Positions 16,871-27,945 are shown, numbered from the stretch's first letter. The stretch is DNA of 64,000 bases from CAVUXJ01 sp963814975 (GCA_963814975.1 CAWFFB010000003.1:124001-188000); one strand, 5' to 3'. Program-made: numbers and translations. Notes: generated by a model from the letters alone, not told the origin.

Positions 16871-19739
16871 TCAGGCAATCGCAATCACTGCCGAGGTCGA
16901 CGAGGCAGCGGACCCGCTGGATGGCTCGTGTGGCCCGCCGCTGAGTTCGACCGTTGCGTAGAGTACAAGCGGGTCGATCGGTTTCGACAGGTACCTCGTC
17001 CATGCCGGCGGCCAGACAGCGCTCACGATCGCCGTTCATCGCGTGCGCCGTCGTTGCGATGATGCGAATGTGACCGCCGCGCTCGCGCTCACGCTGCCGG
17101 ATCGCCGCTGTGGCCTCGAGCCCGCCCAGTTCCGGCATCTGCAGGTCCATCAACACCACGTCGAACGCCTGCCGCTCGAGTAACGTAAGCGCCTCGATTC
17201 CATTGTTGGCGACGGAGACCTGGTGTCCCCGCTTCGCCAACAGCACGACAGCCACCCGCTGGTTGACGAGGTTGTCTTCCGCCAGCAATATTTTCAGCCC
17301 GCCGCCACACCGCGCGGACGCCGGCGGCCTCGACCGCGTTGAGCGTGCGGCCGGCGACACCTCGACCTCGCCGGTCCCGAAACCGGCGGTAAACCTGAAG
17401 GTGCTGCCCTCGCCACACGCGCTCTCGACCCAGATCCGTCCTCCCATCATCTGGACGAGGGAGGTTGAAATCGTCAGCCCGAGCCCGGTCCCCCCAAACC
17501 GCCGCGTTGTCGACCCATCGGCCTGGCTGAACGACTCGAAAATGGTCGACTGCTTCTCGGTCGGAATACCGATGCCGGTGTCGCTGACCTCGAAGTGGAG
17601 CCTCGTGCATCCCTGGCCCCGTGCCTCTTCCTCCACGGCGACGCGCACGTGGCCTTGCGCCGTGAACTTGAGCGCATTGCCGACCAGGTTCGAGAGCACC
17701 TGCTGCAGGCGGCTCGGATCGCCGATGATCTCGTGCGGCACCTCCGGCGCGATCTCAATCCGCATCTCGAGCCCCTTCTGGCCGGCCTTGATAGCAAGTG
17801 GTTTGAGTGTGCGCCCGACCACCTCGCGTACTGAGAAGGGAATCGACTCCAACTCGAGTTTGCGTGATTCGATCTTGGAGAAGTCGAGGATGTCGTTCAG
17901 GATCGCGAGGAGTGAATTGCCCGACACCTTCACGGTCTCGAGGTAGTCCCGCTGCTCGCCGGTCATGTCGGTGTCGAGCGCGAGCTCCGTCATGCCGATG
18001 ATGCCGTTCATCGGTGTTCGGATCTCGTGGCTCATGTTGGCCAAAAACTCGCTCTTGGCCTGGTTGGCGTTCTCGGCCATCCGCGTCGCTTCGGCGAGCT
18101 GCGCGGTCCGCTCGCGAACTTTGTGATCGAGATCTTCGGTCAACCCTTTCAGCTGGCCGTAAGATTCAGTCAGCCGCCGATTCATGCGGTCCACGTGCTC
18201 GAGCAGCGTCAGGACCTCAGCCGGTGGATCCGATCCGATCACGGGCCGCACCGGGGCTTCATCGGCGGAGACCTTCTGCACGATCTCGGCGAGCTCTTCG
18301 AGCGGGCGTGTAACCGTGTCGGCGAACGCCCGTGCGCCGAGCACAGCGCCGCCGAGCGCCAGCAGGATGACGACGAGCGTGATGGCGAAGTAGCCGCGGG
18401 ACAGCAGCCGCACGCTCACCAGCGGCTGGGAGATGACGACCTTCCACGCTGCGACCCTTGCGGTCGCGCTGGCCGCGAGCTGTGTGGCGGCAACCTGGTT
18501 GCCGACCGCCGCAGGCACGTACTGATAGGCAGCGCCTGCAGAGAGACGGCCGTCGCGGACGAGAGTGTCCTCTTTCAAATCCTGAAGTGCCTGGTAACCG
18601 GACTGATCGCTTGCGATGATGACCCGATCACGTTCGTCGAGGATCACCAGGTTGACATCCGAAAGTGTTCGGTAGGCTTCGACGTAGCTCTGGAACTTCG
18701 ACAGTTCGAGAATGCCGTACGCCAGGCCCGCGGTCGCACCGTCCGCTCCGCGAAACGGAGCGGCCACCAACACGACCGGCGACTCGGTGGTCTGACCCAG
18801 GGCGACTGGCGAAATCGCCGGGCGGGTCAATCGGAGCGTGTCGGTGAAGAACTGAAAGCTCGATGGGGACACCGGACCAGGGCGCCTGGCCGGCATCGAT
18901 TCGACGATCGCGCCCGAACGGTCGATCATTCCAAGCCTCACGTACTGGCTTCCGTAAATTCTGGCGTACGACGCGATCACCTGGTGGCGTTTGGTCGGAT
19001 CGTCGCCAATCTGGCCGAACGTCTCCGCCAGCGTTTCAACGCTCTGCACGTGCGCCCCGAGGTAGTCGTCGATATGATCGCGCAGCGATGTGGCGGCCTC
19101 GTGGAGGCGGGTGCCGCCTTCCGTGCCCTGCCGGGCGGCGAAGATGTGGCCGGCCGCCGCGCCAAGCAGGAGCACCGGGAGCATCGCGACAAGCATGAAC
19201 GCGTGAAACGCATATGCCCGCAGGTGCTGCGGCTCGGTACGCCGCGCGACGCGGACCAGACGATGTGTCGACGCCAGATGAATCAGGAAATCGACGAGGA
19301 CGACGGCGACCATCGCGTTGAGCCAGCGCTGCACCGCGACCAGCATGTGCGCACCCTCCGGAAGGGCAACGCCGAAAACGGAGGGCACGAGCGCGAACAC
19401 TGCGGCGTACAACAGCCAAAAGAGAGCGCCCGTCAGGAGCACCGACCGGCCGTGACGGGCCGTGACGCCGAGCGCCAGCCCTTCGACGGCGAAGAAGCCG
19501 ATCTGCGTCCAGTTGGCGCCGGTGGAAGCCGTTGCTCCGATGAGCGCCGAGAGCCCGCCCCACCACGGTCCGAGGAGGAGGGCTACCGGCAGTGTTACGA
19601 GCCGGCCAGGCCACGTTCCCGAGAACGCGTCCGGAACCAGGACGTTGATCGCGTAGGCCCCGGCTCCGCACACGAGGGCGAAGCTCGCGTCGCGAAGCTG
19701 GCCCCTCGTGCCGTTCCGCTGCAAGTTGTCGAGATGCAC
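16871..19739 (-). CDS. Membrane hybrid sensor histidine kinase (frameshift in receiver)
   Basis: About 955 residues once one break is repaired. The order is a multi-helix N-terminal membrane region (about 1-150), a Cache-like extracellular sensor between helices, a final helix near 430, a HAMP-like linker, a coiled coil, HisKA with NMSHEIRTPMNG, HATPase with NLVGNALKFT and FGGTGLGLTIS, and a C-terminal receiver (ILLAEDNLVNQ, DVVLMDLQMPELGG). At about 17004 an extra base switches the frame; removing it gives YLSKPIDPL, the conserved receiver Lys, and a stop at 16871. The unrepaired frame runs into lhr and is spurious. Start GTG 19739 has GAGG six bases upstream. Signal and output are unknown; no response regulator is adjacent. 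Confidence 0.85.
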
Positions 19740-20055
19740 CTTGAGCCTCCCCTCGCGGCCGACCGTTTGGTGAAGGGCAAGGGAGTCGCAAGTCCCCTGC
19801 CAAGGTGCGTTCACGCAAATAGCGGAGTTCAAAGGCAGTACGTGCGGTGCATCTCCACGACGCGTACGTATTATTGGATCGAGTGTTCTATTCCAGCTCG
19901 GTGGCGATCCGCGCCCCGCGCTGAGGACACGCTTCGAATGGGGAGTTGAATCCTTCGCTCGCGGGGCCCGCACCGCGTTGAACGAACGTCTGTGTCCTGC
20001 CGTATATGATCCCAGTGGATCCAGTCTGGCGCCCGTCATCCATGAGGAAACCAAC
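19740..20055. other. Divergent intergenic region
   Basis: 316 bases between the divergent kinase and AIM24-family starts. I see no gene, repeat or strong hairpin. A TTGAAC near 19978 and TATGAT near 20005 are spaced 21 bases apart, too far for a standard promoter. Promoters for both genes must lie here. Confidence 0.3.
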
Positions 20056-20856
20056 ATGCCTGCGATGCACGAGATCGATTACAGAATTTTTGGCGACGAC
20101 ATGCAATATGTTGAAGTCGAGCTCGATCCGAACGAAGCGACCGTGGCCGAGGCCGGCGGCATGATGTACATGGATGACGGCGTCGAGATGGAAACCATTT
20201 TCGGCGACGGGTCTGCGCAGCAAAGCGGGTTTCTCGGTGCCCTGATGGGCGCGGGAAAGCGTCTCCTGACCGGCGAATCGCTGTTCATGACCGTGTTCCT
20301 GAACAGGAGCGGCCAGAAGAGAAGGGTCGCGTTCGGCGCGCCTTATCCTGGAAAGATCGTTCCCATTCATCTCGCCGACATCGGCGGGGAATTCATCACG
20401 CAGAAGGACTCGTTTCTCGCGGCGGCGAAGGGCGTCAGCATCGGCATCGCGTTCCAGCGCAAGCTCGGCGTCGGTCTGTTCGGGGGCGAGGGCTTCATCA
20501 TGCAGCGCCTGCTGGGCGACGGGTGGGCCTTTGTCCACGCCGGCGGCACTCTGCTTGAGCGGACTCTGACGGCGGGCGAACTGATCCGCGTGGACACGGG
20601 GTGCATCGTGGGATTCCAGCCCTCGGTCAACTACGAGATCGAGTACGTGGGCAGGATCAAGTCGGCGATCTTCGGCGGTGAGGGCCTGTTCTTCGCCACC
20701 CTGCGCGGACCGGGCCGCGTGTGGCTGCAGTCGCTGCCGTTGAGCCGGTTGGCGAATCGGATTATCGCCGCGGCACCTCGCGTGACGCGCGGTGGCCGCG
20801 AAGAGGGCTCGCTTCTCGGTGGATTGGGGAACATCTTGGACGGGGACAGCAACTAG
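20056..20856 (+). CDS. AIM24 / TIGR00266 family protein
   Basis: A 266-residue soluble beta-rich protein of the AIM24 (TIGR00266) family: MQYVEVELDPNEATVAEAGGMMYMD, split here by its Asn-Glu turn, is followed by LTGESLFMTVFLN, GVGLFGGEGFIMQRL and EGLFFATLRGPGRVWLQSLP, all standard family blocks. Gly-rich GGLGNILDGD ends the protein. The start ATG 20056 has GAGG nine bases upstream; the ORF extension to 19978 lacks a ribosome site. AIM24 homologues act in mitochondria, but the bacterial role is not established. The methyltransferase start lies two bases after the stop, so the two are likely co-translated. Confidence 0.85.
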   Translation: MPAMHEIDYRIFGDDMQYVEVELDPNEATVAEAGGMMYMDDGVEMETIFGDGSAQQSGFLGALMGAGKRLLTGESLFMTVFLNRSGQKRRVAFGAPYPGKIVPIHLADIGGEFITQKDSFLAAAKGVSIGIAFQRKLGVGLFGGEGFIMQRLLGDGWAFVHAGGTLLERTLTAGELIRVDTGCIVGFQPSVNYEIEYVGRIKSAIFGGEGLFFATLRGPGRVWLQSLPLSRLANRIIAAAPRVTRGGREEGSLLGGLGNILDGDSN

Positions 20857-20857
20857 A

Positions 20858-21505
20858 GTGGCGAACGACGCATGCATGCCTCTGCTTCCGAGTGCGGAGC
20901 TCGGCTCGTCGTTTGGAGAGATCGACATCTACCTGTTCGATCAACTCGCCAAGGGCCGCTTCGATCGTCGCCGGCGCGTCCTCGATGCCGGATGCGGAGA
21001 CGGCCGGAATCTGGTGTATTTCCTTCGCCGCGGCTTTGCCTGTTTCGGCGTCGATCGAGATCCCCCCGCTATCGAGGCGGTGAGACGTCTGGCGGCGGCG
21101 TGCGCCCCCGCTCTGCCGCCAGAGAATTTCCAGGTCGGCGAGATCGAGCGTCTGCCCTGGAAGGACCTCCGCGCGAACGCGGTCATTTGCAGCGCGGTGC
21201 TGCATTTCGCGTCCGATGAAGCGCACTTCGGCCGCATGATCGACGAGATGTGGCGGGTGCTTGCCCCCGGCGGAGTGTTCTTCGCCCGGCTTGCCTCCAG
21301 CATCGGCCTGGAGAACCGGATTCAACGCACTCGGGGCCGGGTCCGTCTGCCCGACGGATCGGATCGGTTCGTCGTCGACGAATCGATGCTCTTGGAATGG
21401 ACCAGGCGGTTGGATGCCCGGTTACTCGATCCAATCAAGACCACGAATGTGCAGGGCCAACGATGCATGACGACCTGGTGTCTGCACAAGTCGGACGCTG
21501 AGTAG
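20858..21505 (+). CDS. Class I SAM-dependent methyltransferase
   Basis: A 215-residue Rossmann methyltransferase. Motif I is VLDAGCGDGRNL, followed by GVDRDPPAI (acidic residue for the SAM ribose), then AVICSAVLHF and VLAPGGVFFARLAS (motifs IV-VI). It most resembles small tellurite-resistance TehB-like or type 11 methyltransferases. GTG 20858 starts two bases after the preceding TAG; ATG 20876 is the alternative. The substrate is unknown. Tight linkage to the AIM24 gene suggests joint expression. Confidence 0.8.
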   Translation: MANDACMPLLPSAELGSSFGEIDIYLFDQLAKGRFDRRRRVLDAGCGDGRNLVYFLRRGFACFGVDRDPPAIEAVRRLAAACAPALPPENFQVGEIERLPWKDLRANAVICSAVLHFASDEAHFGRMIDEMWRVLAPGGVFFARLASSIGLENRIQRTRGRVRLPDGSDRFVVDESMLLEWTRRLDARLLDPIKTTNVQGQRCMTTWCLHKSDAE

Positions 21506-21521
21506 TGTCTTCGTCTCCATG

Positions 21522-24500
21522 TCACCGTTTGGTGAAATCGACGGTCACCTCCGTCGGGGCCGAGGCGCCAACGGTGACGGAGATGCGCTGCTCTCCAAGC
21601 TGCGGATGGCGCAGAACAATCTCGTGCGCGCCGATCGGCAGGCGCAGTTCGCGGATCGGCGTATCGCCGAAGAGCACGCCGTCAATCAGGACGTCGGCGC
21701 CGGCCGCGGCCGTGATCCGCACGATCCCGACGACGACCCCGATGTTGACGGCCGTGGTCATGCCGGGGTCCACGTCGATCGCGCGCCGTTCCCGGAACCC
21801 GAGCCGCGTGTTGACGAAATCGAGATCGTGGCGTCCAGGCGGTACCATGATGCGCCCGTCTTCCCTGGCGCCGAGCAGGCGCGTGCCTTCATAGATCTGG
21901 AGCTCAAAGGGGGCGAACGCGGCAATCCAGCCGGAGACGATGGTTTCGTCAATCGTCACCTGGCTGTCTGCCACGACCCGCACCTCCCGGCGCACCGTCC
22001 CCGCGCTGCTCTCAATGACGATCCGGCGGAGTCCCACTGGCACGTCCGACACCGTGAGCGGCGTGACGCCGCGCGCCTTGCCGTCCACGGTGACCTTGGC
22101 TTGCGACGGCGTAGAGCTGATCGCGATGGTGCCGGTCGCCTTGACGGTCGACCAGTCAAGCTGCTGCGAGAGCTGCGCCCCGGGCGTGATGGCGATCTGG
22201 AACTGGTGAGTGAGTCCGTTGCGGCGAAGCGACAGCACATAATCGCCCGGCGGCAGCGTCAATGTCAGAGGCGTGATGCCCCTTGCGGCCCCGTCGACCA
22301 GCACCTCCGATCCGCTTGGCGTCGAATCCACGGCGAGCGTGCCCGGCGTGCTCACGCTGTGGTAGTACGAGCGGCCGGCGAAGACAAGCGCGGCGACGAT
22401 CGCGAGAACAAGGCCAGCGAGGAGAATCGTGGCGGCCGCGCGGGCATACCTGCGAGGCTGTGGAGCCGGCAGCTCGATGGCCCGGGGGCTTGCCGCAACC
22501 TTGGCGGGCTCGGCGTCAGGCCTGTGCGGTTGCGGGGCCGCTGGCTCATGGGGTATTTCATGGTGCGGGGCGTATTCGCGGACCAGGGGTTCGGCAGGAA
22601 ATGGCAGTGCTGCCGTCCGGCCTTCCCCGGCCTCGTCGCCCGGCGGCGCGGGCTCCCGCGGCGCCGACGCGGTGGGCCGTTCTGTTCGCTCTGCCGCTTG
22701 GGGCATCGCCGCCCGCTCGAGCTGAGTGTGCGGTGGCGGGACAGCCGGCGTTTCCGCCACCGCCCTGAGCCCTTCATCCCGCCGTATCCGTCCCAGCTGG
22801 TCGGTGATGGACTGGATCCACAACCGATGCGCTTCTTCCGATCGCCTCGCGGCGATGGATTCATCGGCCGGGCCGACCGGCTCTTCTTTTTCGAGCGGCG
22901 CCTCGATCGATTCAGTCGGCGGCTCAGGACCAGCGAGATCCATCGAATTGTCGGCGACGGACCCGGCCGGTGGTTCATCGGCCTTCAATCTCTCCGTCGG
23001 AAATTCCGGCCGTTCAGGCTCCGTCCAACTGGCTGAGGACTCTCCCGGGACCAGTTCGGCGAAGGACTCGGAGGGCTGCTCGAAAATGTCAGGTTCTGCG
23101 CCGGCTTCGGCGTCGATAGGTGTTGCTTCGTCTTCTTCATTCGAGACGGTAGACATCCCCTGCGTGATTTCGATGCTGGGTTCAATTTCCACAGCCATCC
23201 GTAGTGATTGATCGGGCGGGGCCAGCGAGGCTGGCTGGACGTCCTCAGCGAACGGCTCTTCGAATACATCGACCAGCTGTTCGGCGTCGTCGATATCGAC
23301 TGGCTTTTCGTCGATGTCACGCAGTCCTTCTTCGCCCAGGGGGTCTGACGACGGAGCCGGGTCGGCTTCGATCGACTCCGGCAGGACCGCCCTGAGGGGT
23401 GCCTCGTCACCGGGAGCGTCCCTGAATATTTCCTGACCTGGTTCCAGCTCGATCGGCGCCCTATGTACCTCTCCTCCACCCGGACGGCTTCGACCGCTTC
23501 CTCAGCTGACGCGTCACTCTCAGGCTCGGCCAGCAAGCCAATCTCGACGTTTTCGTCGGCAGGTTCGCTCCGATCGACGAACGCGCGCAGAATCGCTTCC
23601 GGCTCGGGTCGGGATTCGTCGCCGATGAACAGTTCGTCCTCGACCGAGATCCACTCTTCATCTGGCGCGGAAATCGCTTTCCACCTCGCAAGGCGGGTGG
23701 CGCGCATTCCTCGGAGGCGTGTGATCTCGAGAGTGCCGGCCTCGCCCCCGGTCAGGTCCACGATGGCAAGGTCGTTCAGAAAGGCCTTGAGGGTGCGCCG
23801 GGACGCGTCGCAGCCTGATTCACGCACCAATCCGACACGCGCCAGTGCCAGTCGGGCCTCTCGAAAATCACGAAAGGACAAGGACGGGTCGCCGATGATC
23901 GCCCGATCGAACCAGAGCCGGACCGCCGTCGAAAATCTGTGACCGGCCCGGATTGCGGCCACGTCCGCGGCGTCCTGGAGCACCGGGCTCAGCGGGTCGA
24001 TATGCTCAGCGTCCTCGATGAGGTGCCCGAGCATGATCGACATGCCGGCGATCGCAATGCCGGCGATGTCGTTCGTCGCGATCCCAACCGTCTCGGCGGC
24101 TGCCCCCAACGCGGGCTCGACGATCACCACTCTGCCGTGTGGTGTGATGACGATGCGTTCGGGAGCGATCGAGAAGTGGGCGAGCCCGGTCGCGGCCCTG
24201 AGCGATTCAGCGAGGGTGAGGAGGCGGCGCATGACGAAGAGAGCCGCGCCCAGGTCTGCGACCACAGAGCGTTGGCCGGCCGTCCGCAGCAGCTCTGACA
24301 GGCGCACGCCGGGCACATGCTCCGAGATCAGGATCAGGCGATCGGATGGTTGGTCTCTCTCGAGGGCAATCGCCCGGCTGACCGCTGGCCGATCCACGTC
24401 CAGCAGGGCGATCCGGTCCACGAGCGGCAGGGATGCGGGCGTGAATGCAGCGAACAATCGGAGAAGGTCGACTGACCGTCCGTCCGCGTCGACTTCCGTC

Positions 24501-24562
24501 GCGCGCTCGCCGAAGCGGTCGACGAATCCCGACCAGTTGCCGGCGTCGGGTCGGATCATCAC
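21522..24562 (-). CDS. Pseudokinase-like protein with PEGA repeats (frameshift)
   Basis: About 1013 residues after repairing one break near 23470, where a base seems to be missing in GTGGAGGAGAGGTAC. The N-terminal 250 residues are kinase-like but degenerate: GLAHFSIAPERIVITPHG stands where HGDLKPxNILL would be, and VIVEPALGA replaces the DFG segment, so catalysis is unlikely. A long acidic, Pro/Glu-rich linker follows, then one transmembrane helix (ATILLAGLVLAIVAALVFAG) and several PEGA-type repeats (TPSGSEVLVDGAARGITPL, TPSQAKVTVDGKARGVTPL), probably exported. I infer an envelope scaffold or sensor. Start is GTG 24562 or the ATG at 24559. Confidence 0.7.
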
Positions 24563-24608
24563 CTCAGGCTACTGTAGCACCTGCCCTGCGTGCGATCCGC
24601 CGATGGGC

Positions 24609-25358
24609 TTACGTTTGTGTCCCGAGCAACGCCTTGACATATTCGCGCGTCATGCGCGCGATGTTCGAGATCGGAATCTCCTTGGGACACACCGCCTCGC
24701 ATTCGCCTTCGTTCGAGCAGCTGCCGAAGCCTTCGGCGTCCGCCTGCCCGATCATCGCCACGACGCGCTGGCGGCGCTCCACCTGACCCTGGGGCAGCAG
24801 CGCGAGGTGCGAGATCTTCGCGCTCATGAAAAGGTGTGCAGACGCGTTCTTGCACGCGGCGACGCATGCGCCACAGCCGATGCACGCGGCCGAGTCCATC
24901 GCGGCTTCGGCCACTTCCTTGGAAATGGGGATGGTGTTGCCGTCCGGCGCCCCGCCGCAGTTGACCGAGACGAAGCCGCCTGCCTCGACGATCCGATCGA
25001 AGGCACTGCGATCGACGACGAGGTCCTTCACGACGGGGAACGCCTTGGCCCGCCACGGCTCGATGGTGATCGTGTCGCCGTCGGCGAAGCGCCGCATATG
25101 CAGCTGGCAGACGGTTGTCCCGCGGTCCGGACCGTGCGCGACGCCGTCGACCACCAGGCTGCACATGCCGCAGATCCCTTCGCGGCAATCGGAGTCGAAC
25201 GCGATCGCGTCCTTGCCCAGGCGCGCCAGGCCTTCATTGACGACGTCGAGCATTTCGAGGAAGGACATGTCGGGCGACACGTCGGCCGCCGTGTAGTCCT
25301 CGAGGCGGCCTGGCGTGTCTCGAGCGGCCTGACGCCAGATCCTGAGGGTGAGTCTCAC
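24609..25358 (-). CDS. sdhB: Succinate dehydrogenase iron-sulfur subunit
   Basis: A 249-residue subunit that carries electrons from the flavin to quinone in complex II. [2Fe-2S] ligands are in DCREGICGMCSLVVDG plus a later Cys, the [4Fe-4S] motif is CIGCGACVAACKN, and the [3Fe-4S] motif is CSNEGECEAVCPKEIP. GTG 25358 overlaps the sdhA stop by four bases (GTGA), with GGAG six bases upstream, so translation is coupled. It is the last gene of sdhCAB. Catalytically complete by inspection. Confidence 0.95.
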   Translation of the reverse strand: MRLTLRIWRQAARDTPGRLEDYTAADVSPDMSFLEMLDVVNEGLARLGKDAIAFDSDCREGICGMCSLVVDGVAHGPDRGTTVCQLHMRRFADGDTITIEPWRAKAFPVVKDLVVDRSAFDRIVEAGGFVSVNCGGAPDGNTIPISKEVAEAAMDSAACIGCGACVAACKNASAHLFMSAKISHLALLPQGQVERRQRVVAMIGQADAEGFGSCSNEGECEAVCPKEIPISNIARMTREYVKALLGTQT

Positions 25359-27277
25359 GTGTAGCTCCGTTGCGTCGGATGAACTTCCTCGAATTCCAGC
25401 GGTTCGCGGTGCAGCTCCGGCGGCTGACCAACGCCCTTGAACTCCCACGCGGCCGTGTACGTATAGTGCTCATCGTCGCGCTGCGCTTCGCCATCGGGGG
25501 TCTGATTCTCCTCCCGGAAGTGTCCTCCGCACGATTCGCGGCGGTGCAGCGCGTCAAGCGTCAGCAGTTCGGCGAATTCCAGGTAATCGGCGACGCGACC
25601 GGCGTACTCGAGGCTTTGATTCAGATTGTCGTTGGTGCCAGGCACCGACACCTCGTGCCAGAACAGCTCGCGCAGCTTCGGAATCGTGTCGAGCGCCCGC
25701 CGCAGGCTCGCTTCATTGCGGGTCATGCCGACATCGTCCCACAGCAGCGTACCCAGTTCGCGGTGGATCGAACGAATCGTCCGCGTGCCCTTCACCGACA
25801 GCAGCAGGTTGATGCGTTTCTGCACCTGCCCGGCCGCTTCCACGAACGCGGCGTCGTCAATCGAGACCTTCGGCAGGGAATTTGTCGCCAGGTAATCGCC
25901 GATGGTGTAGGGGATGATGAAGTACCCGTCCGCCAGCCCCTGCATGAGGGCGCTGGCGCCGAGCCGGTTGGCGCCGTGATCGGAGAAGTTCGCCTCGCCC
26001 AGGACATGGAGGCCCGGAACGTTGCTCATCAGGTTGTAATCCACCCAGAGTCCGCCCATGGTGTAGTGGATGGCGGGGTAGATGCGCATCGGCGTCTTGT
26101 ACGGGTCCTCGTCGGTAATCTTCTGATACATCTGGAGGAGGTTTCCGTACTTCTCCCTGATCACCTCGACGCCCAGGCGTTGGATGGCATCCCGGAGATC
26201 GAGATAAACCGCGAGCCCCGTCGTGCCGACGCCACGTCCTTCATCGCAGACCTGCTTGACATTGCGCGAGGCGACGTCGCGAGGCACCAGATTGCCGAAG
26301 CTCGGATACTTCCGCTCGAGGAAGTAATCGCGCTCCTCCTCGGGAATCTGCTCCGGCGGTCGCGGGTCGCCTTTCTTCTCGGGTACCCAGACACGGCCAT
26401 CATTGCGGAGGCTCTCGCTCATCAGTGTCAGCTTCGACTGATGGGTACCTGTGACAGGAATGCAGGTGGGATGGATCTGCGTGAAGCAGGGGTTGGCGAA
26501 GAGCGCGCCCCGCTTGTGAGCCCGCCACGAGGCGGTCACGTTCGAATTGACGGCGTTGGTCGACAGGTAATACGCGGTGCCGTAGCCGCCGGTTGCGAGA
26601 ATCACGGCGTCAGCGGCATAGCGCTCGATCGTGCCGGTCATCAGGTTTCTGACGACGATCCCGCGCGCCTTGCCGTCGATGAGGACGAGGTCGAGCATCT
26701 CGCGCCTGGGGAACATCCGGACGGTCTTCCTGCGGACCTGCCGCATCAGCGACTGGTAGGCGCCGAGGAGCAACTGCTGACCGGTCTGGCCTCGTGCGTA
26801 GAACGTGCGCGAGACCTGCGCGCCGCCGAACGAGCGGTTGTCCAGCAGTCCGCCGTACTCGCGGGCGAACGGCACCCCCTGGGCGACGCACTGGTCGATG
26901 ATATTCACGCTCAGCTGCGCGAGCCGGTAGACGTTGGCTTCGCGCGCCCGGTAGTCACCGCCCTTGATGGTGTCGTAGAACAGACGATAGACGCTGTCGC
27001 CGTCGTTCTGGTAGTTCTTCGCGGCGTTGATGCCGCCCTGCGCGGCGATACTGTGGGCGCGGCGCGGACTGTCCTGGAGGCAGAAGTTCAGGACGTTGTA
27101 GCCAAGCTCGCCGAGCGACGCGGCTGCCGCTCCGCCCGCCAGGCCGGTGCCGACAACGATCACGGTGTACTTGCGCTTGTTCGCCGGGTTGACCAGCTTC
27201 ATCTCGAACTTGTGGCGGTCCCACTTCGAGACGAGGGGCCCCGGAGGAATCTTCGCGTCCAGGGCGATCGGGCTCAC
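25355..27277 (-). CDS. sdhA: Succinate dehydrogenase flavoprotein subunit
   Basis: A 640-residue flavoprotein that oxidises succinate to fumarate. The FAD site is VVGTGLAGGAAAASLGELGY, and RRAHSIAAQGGINAAKN carries the His that binds FAD covalently. Active-site blocks include HPTCIPVTG and LGEANFSDHGANRLGASAL. The length and the single-anchor partner fit the type-B enzyme of Gram-positives, Bacteroidetes and Acidobacteriota. GTG 27277 overlaps the sdhC stop in GTGA and has GGGGGA seven bases upstream; longer in-frame starts overlap sdhC and are rejected. A 672-residue opposite-strand frame is a shadow. Confidence 0.96.
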   Translation of the reverse strand: MSPIALDAKIPPGPLVSKWDRHKFEMKLVNPANKRKYTVIVVGTGLAGGAAAASLGELGYNVLNFCLQDSPRRAHSIAAQGGINAAKNYQNDGDSVYRLFYDTIKGGDYRAREANVYRLAQLSVNIIDQCVAQGVPFAREYGGLLDNRSFGGAQVSRTFYARGQTGQQLLLGAYQSLMRQVRRKTVRMFPRREMLDLVLIDGKARGIVVRNLMTGTIERYAADAVILATGGYGTAYYLSTNAVNSNVTASWRAHKRGALFANPCFTQIHPTCIPVTGTHQSKLTLMSESLRNDGRVWVPEKKGDPRPPEQIPEEERDYFLERKYPSFGNLVPRDVASRNVKQVCDEGRGVGTTGLAVYLDLRDAIQRLGVEVIREKYGNLLQMYQKITDEDPYKTPMRIYPAIHYTMGGLWVDYNLMSNVPGLHVLGEANFSDHGANRLGASALMQGLADGYFIIPYTIGDYLATNSLPKVSIDDAAFVEAAGQVQKRINLLLSVKGTRTIRSIHRELGTLLWDDVGMTRNEASLRRALDTIPKLRELFWHEVSVPGTNDNLNQSLEYAGRVADYLEFAELLTLDALHRRESCGGHFREENQTPDGEAQRDDEHYTYTAAWEFKGVGQPPELHREPLEFEEVHPTQRSYT

Positions 27278-27945
27278 GAGCGTCCCCCGGTCAGGTGCGC
27301 CCACAGGGCAATGATGATGAAGCCGCCGGCGACGACGACCGCGACGACCTTGCCGGCGGTCCTGACGAGCGGCGTCCATCGCGGGTGATCGAGGCCAAGC
27401 GACTGAACCGAGCTCGAGACGCCGTGCCACAGATGTGAGCCGACCACGACCATCGAGAGCACGTAGAACCCGGCCATCAGCGGGTTGGCGAGGTTCTCCA
27501 TTTCCAGCCGGTACAGATCGCGGCCGCCGGCCGGCCACTCATACTCGGTCCCGTACCGGAAAGCCTTGACATGAATGATGATGAACGTCAGCAACCAAAG
27601 CCCGGACACGATCATCGTCGACGAGGCGAGCGTCTTACGGCTCGGCGGGCCCGCGGACTTCTTCTTCACGTAGCGCAATGGCCGCGCGGCCCGATTGCGC
27701 AGGTACATGCTCGCCGTTTGGTACACGTGAACCAGGAAGATCAGGAGCAGCCCGATCTCGATGACCAGGATCAGCGGATTGCCTTCCAGGATGTACGCAT
27801 ACTGGTTGAAGACGGCGGGGCCGAAGAACACCAGAAGGTTTCCGGCGATGTGGATGATGAGATAAACGGCGAGCGCTGCACCGGTGACGCCGATGAGCAG
27901 CTTCATCCCGACTGACGAACTGAACGTGCGGACGCGTGACGGCAT
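27274..27945 (-). CDS. sdhC: Succinate dehydrogenase cytochrome b subunit, type B
   Basis: A 223-residue anchor with five transmembrane helices. Candidate axial His residues for two b haems lie in LIIHIAGNLL, FLVHVYQTAS, FIIIHVKAF and GSHLWHGVSS. One anchor of this size, with sdhA and sdhB downstream, is the type-B layout that usually reduces menaquinone. The start ATG 27945 (TTG 27948 is possible) has a weak AGGA upstream. First gene of sdhCAB; divergent from fumC across about 210 bases. Confidence 0.93.
   Translation of the reverse strand: MPSRVRTFSSSVGMKLLIGVTGAALAVYLIIHIAGNLLVFFGPAVFNQYAYILEGNPLILVIEIGLLLIFLVHVYQTASMYLRNRAARPLRYVKKKSAGPPSRKTLASSTMIVSGLWLLTFIIIHVKAFRYGTEYEWPAGGRDLYRLEMENLANPLMAGFYVLSMVVVGSHLWHGVSSSVQSLGLDHPRWTPLVRTAGKVVAVVVAGGFIIIALWAHLTGGRS

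Noticed and set aside
16482..16871. C-terminal extension of the histidine kinase overlapping lhr
   Set aside because: Artefact of the +1 break near 17004; the repaired frame stops at 16871 after the normal end of the receiver domain.
18027..19949. 640-residue open frame on + strand
   Set aside because: Antisense shadow of the histidine kinase; no recognisable domain.
19978..20010. TTGAAC...TATGAT as promoter of the AIM24 gene
   Set aside because: The 21-base spacer is too long for a sigma-70 promoter.
21519..23036. 505-residue open frame on + strand
   Set aside because: Antisense to the PEGA half of the pseudokinase protein, whose repeats are clear on the - strand.
25370..27388. 672-residue open frame on + strand
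   Set aside because: Antisense to sdhA, which has every catalytic motif; the + translation shows no family features.
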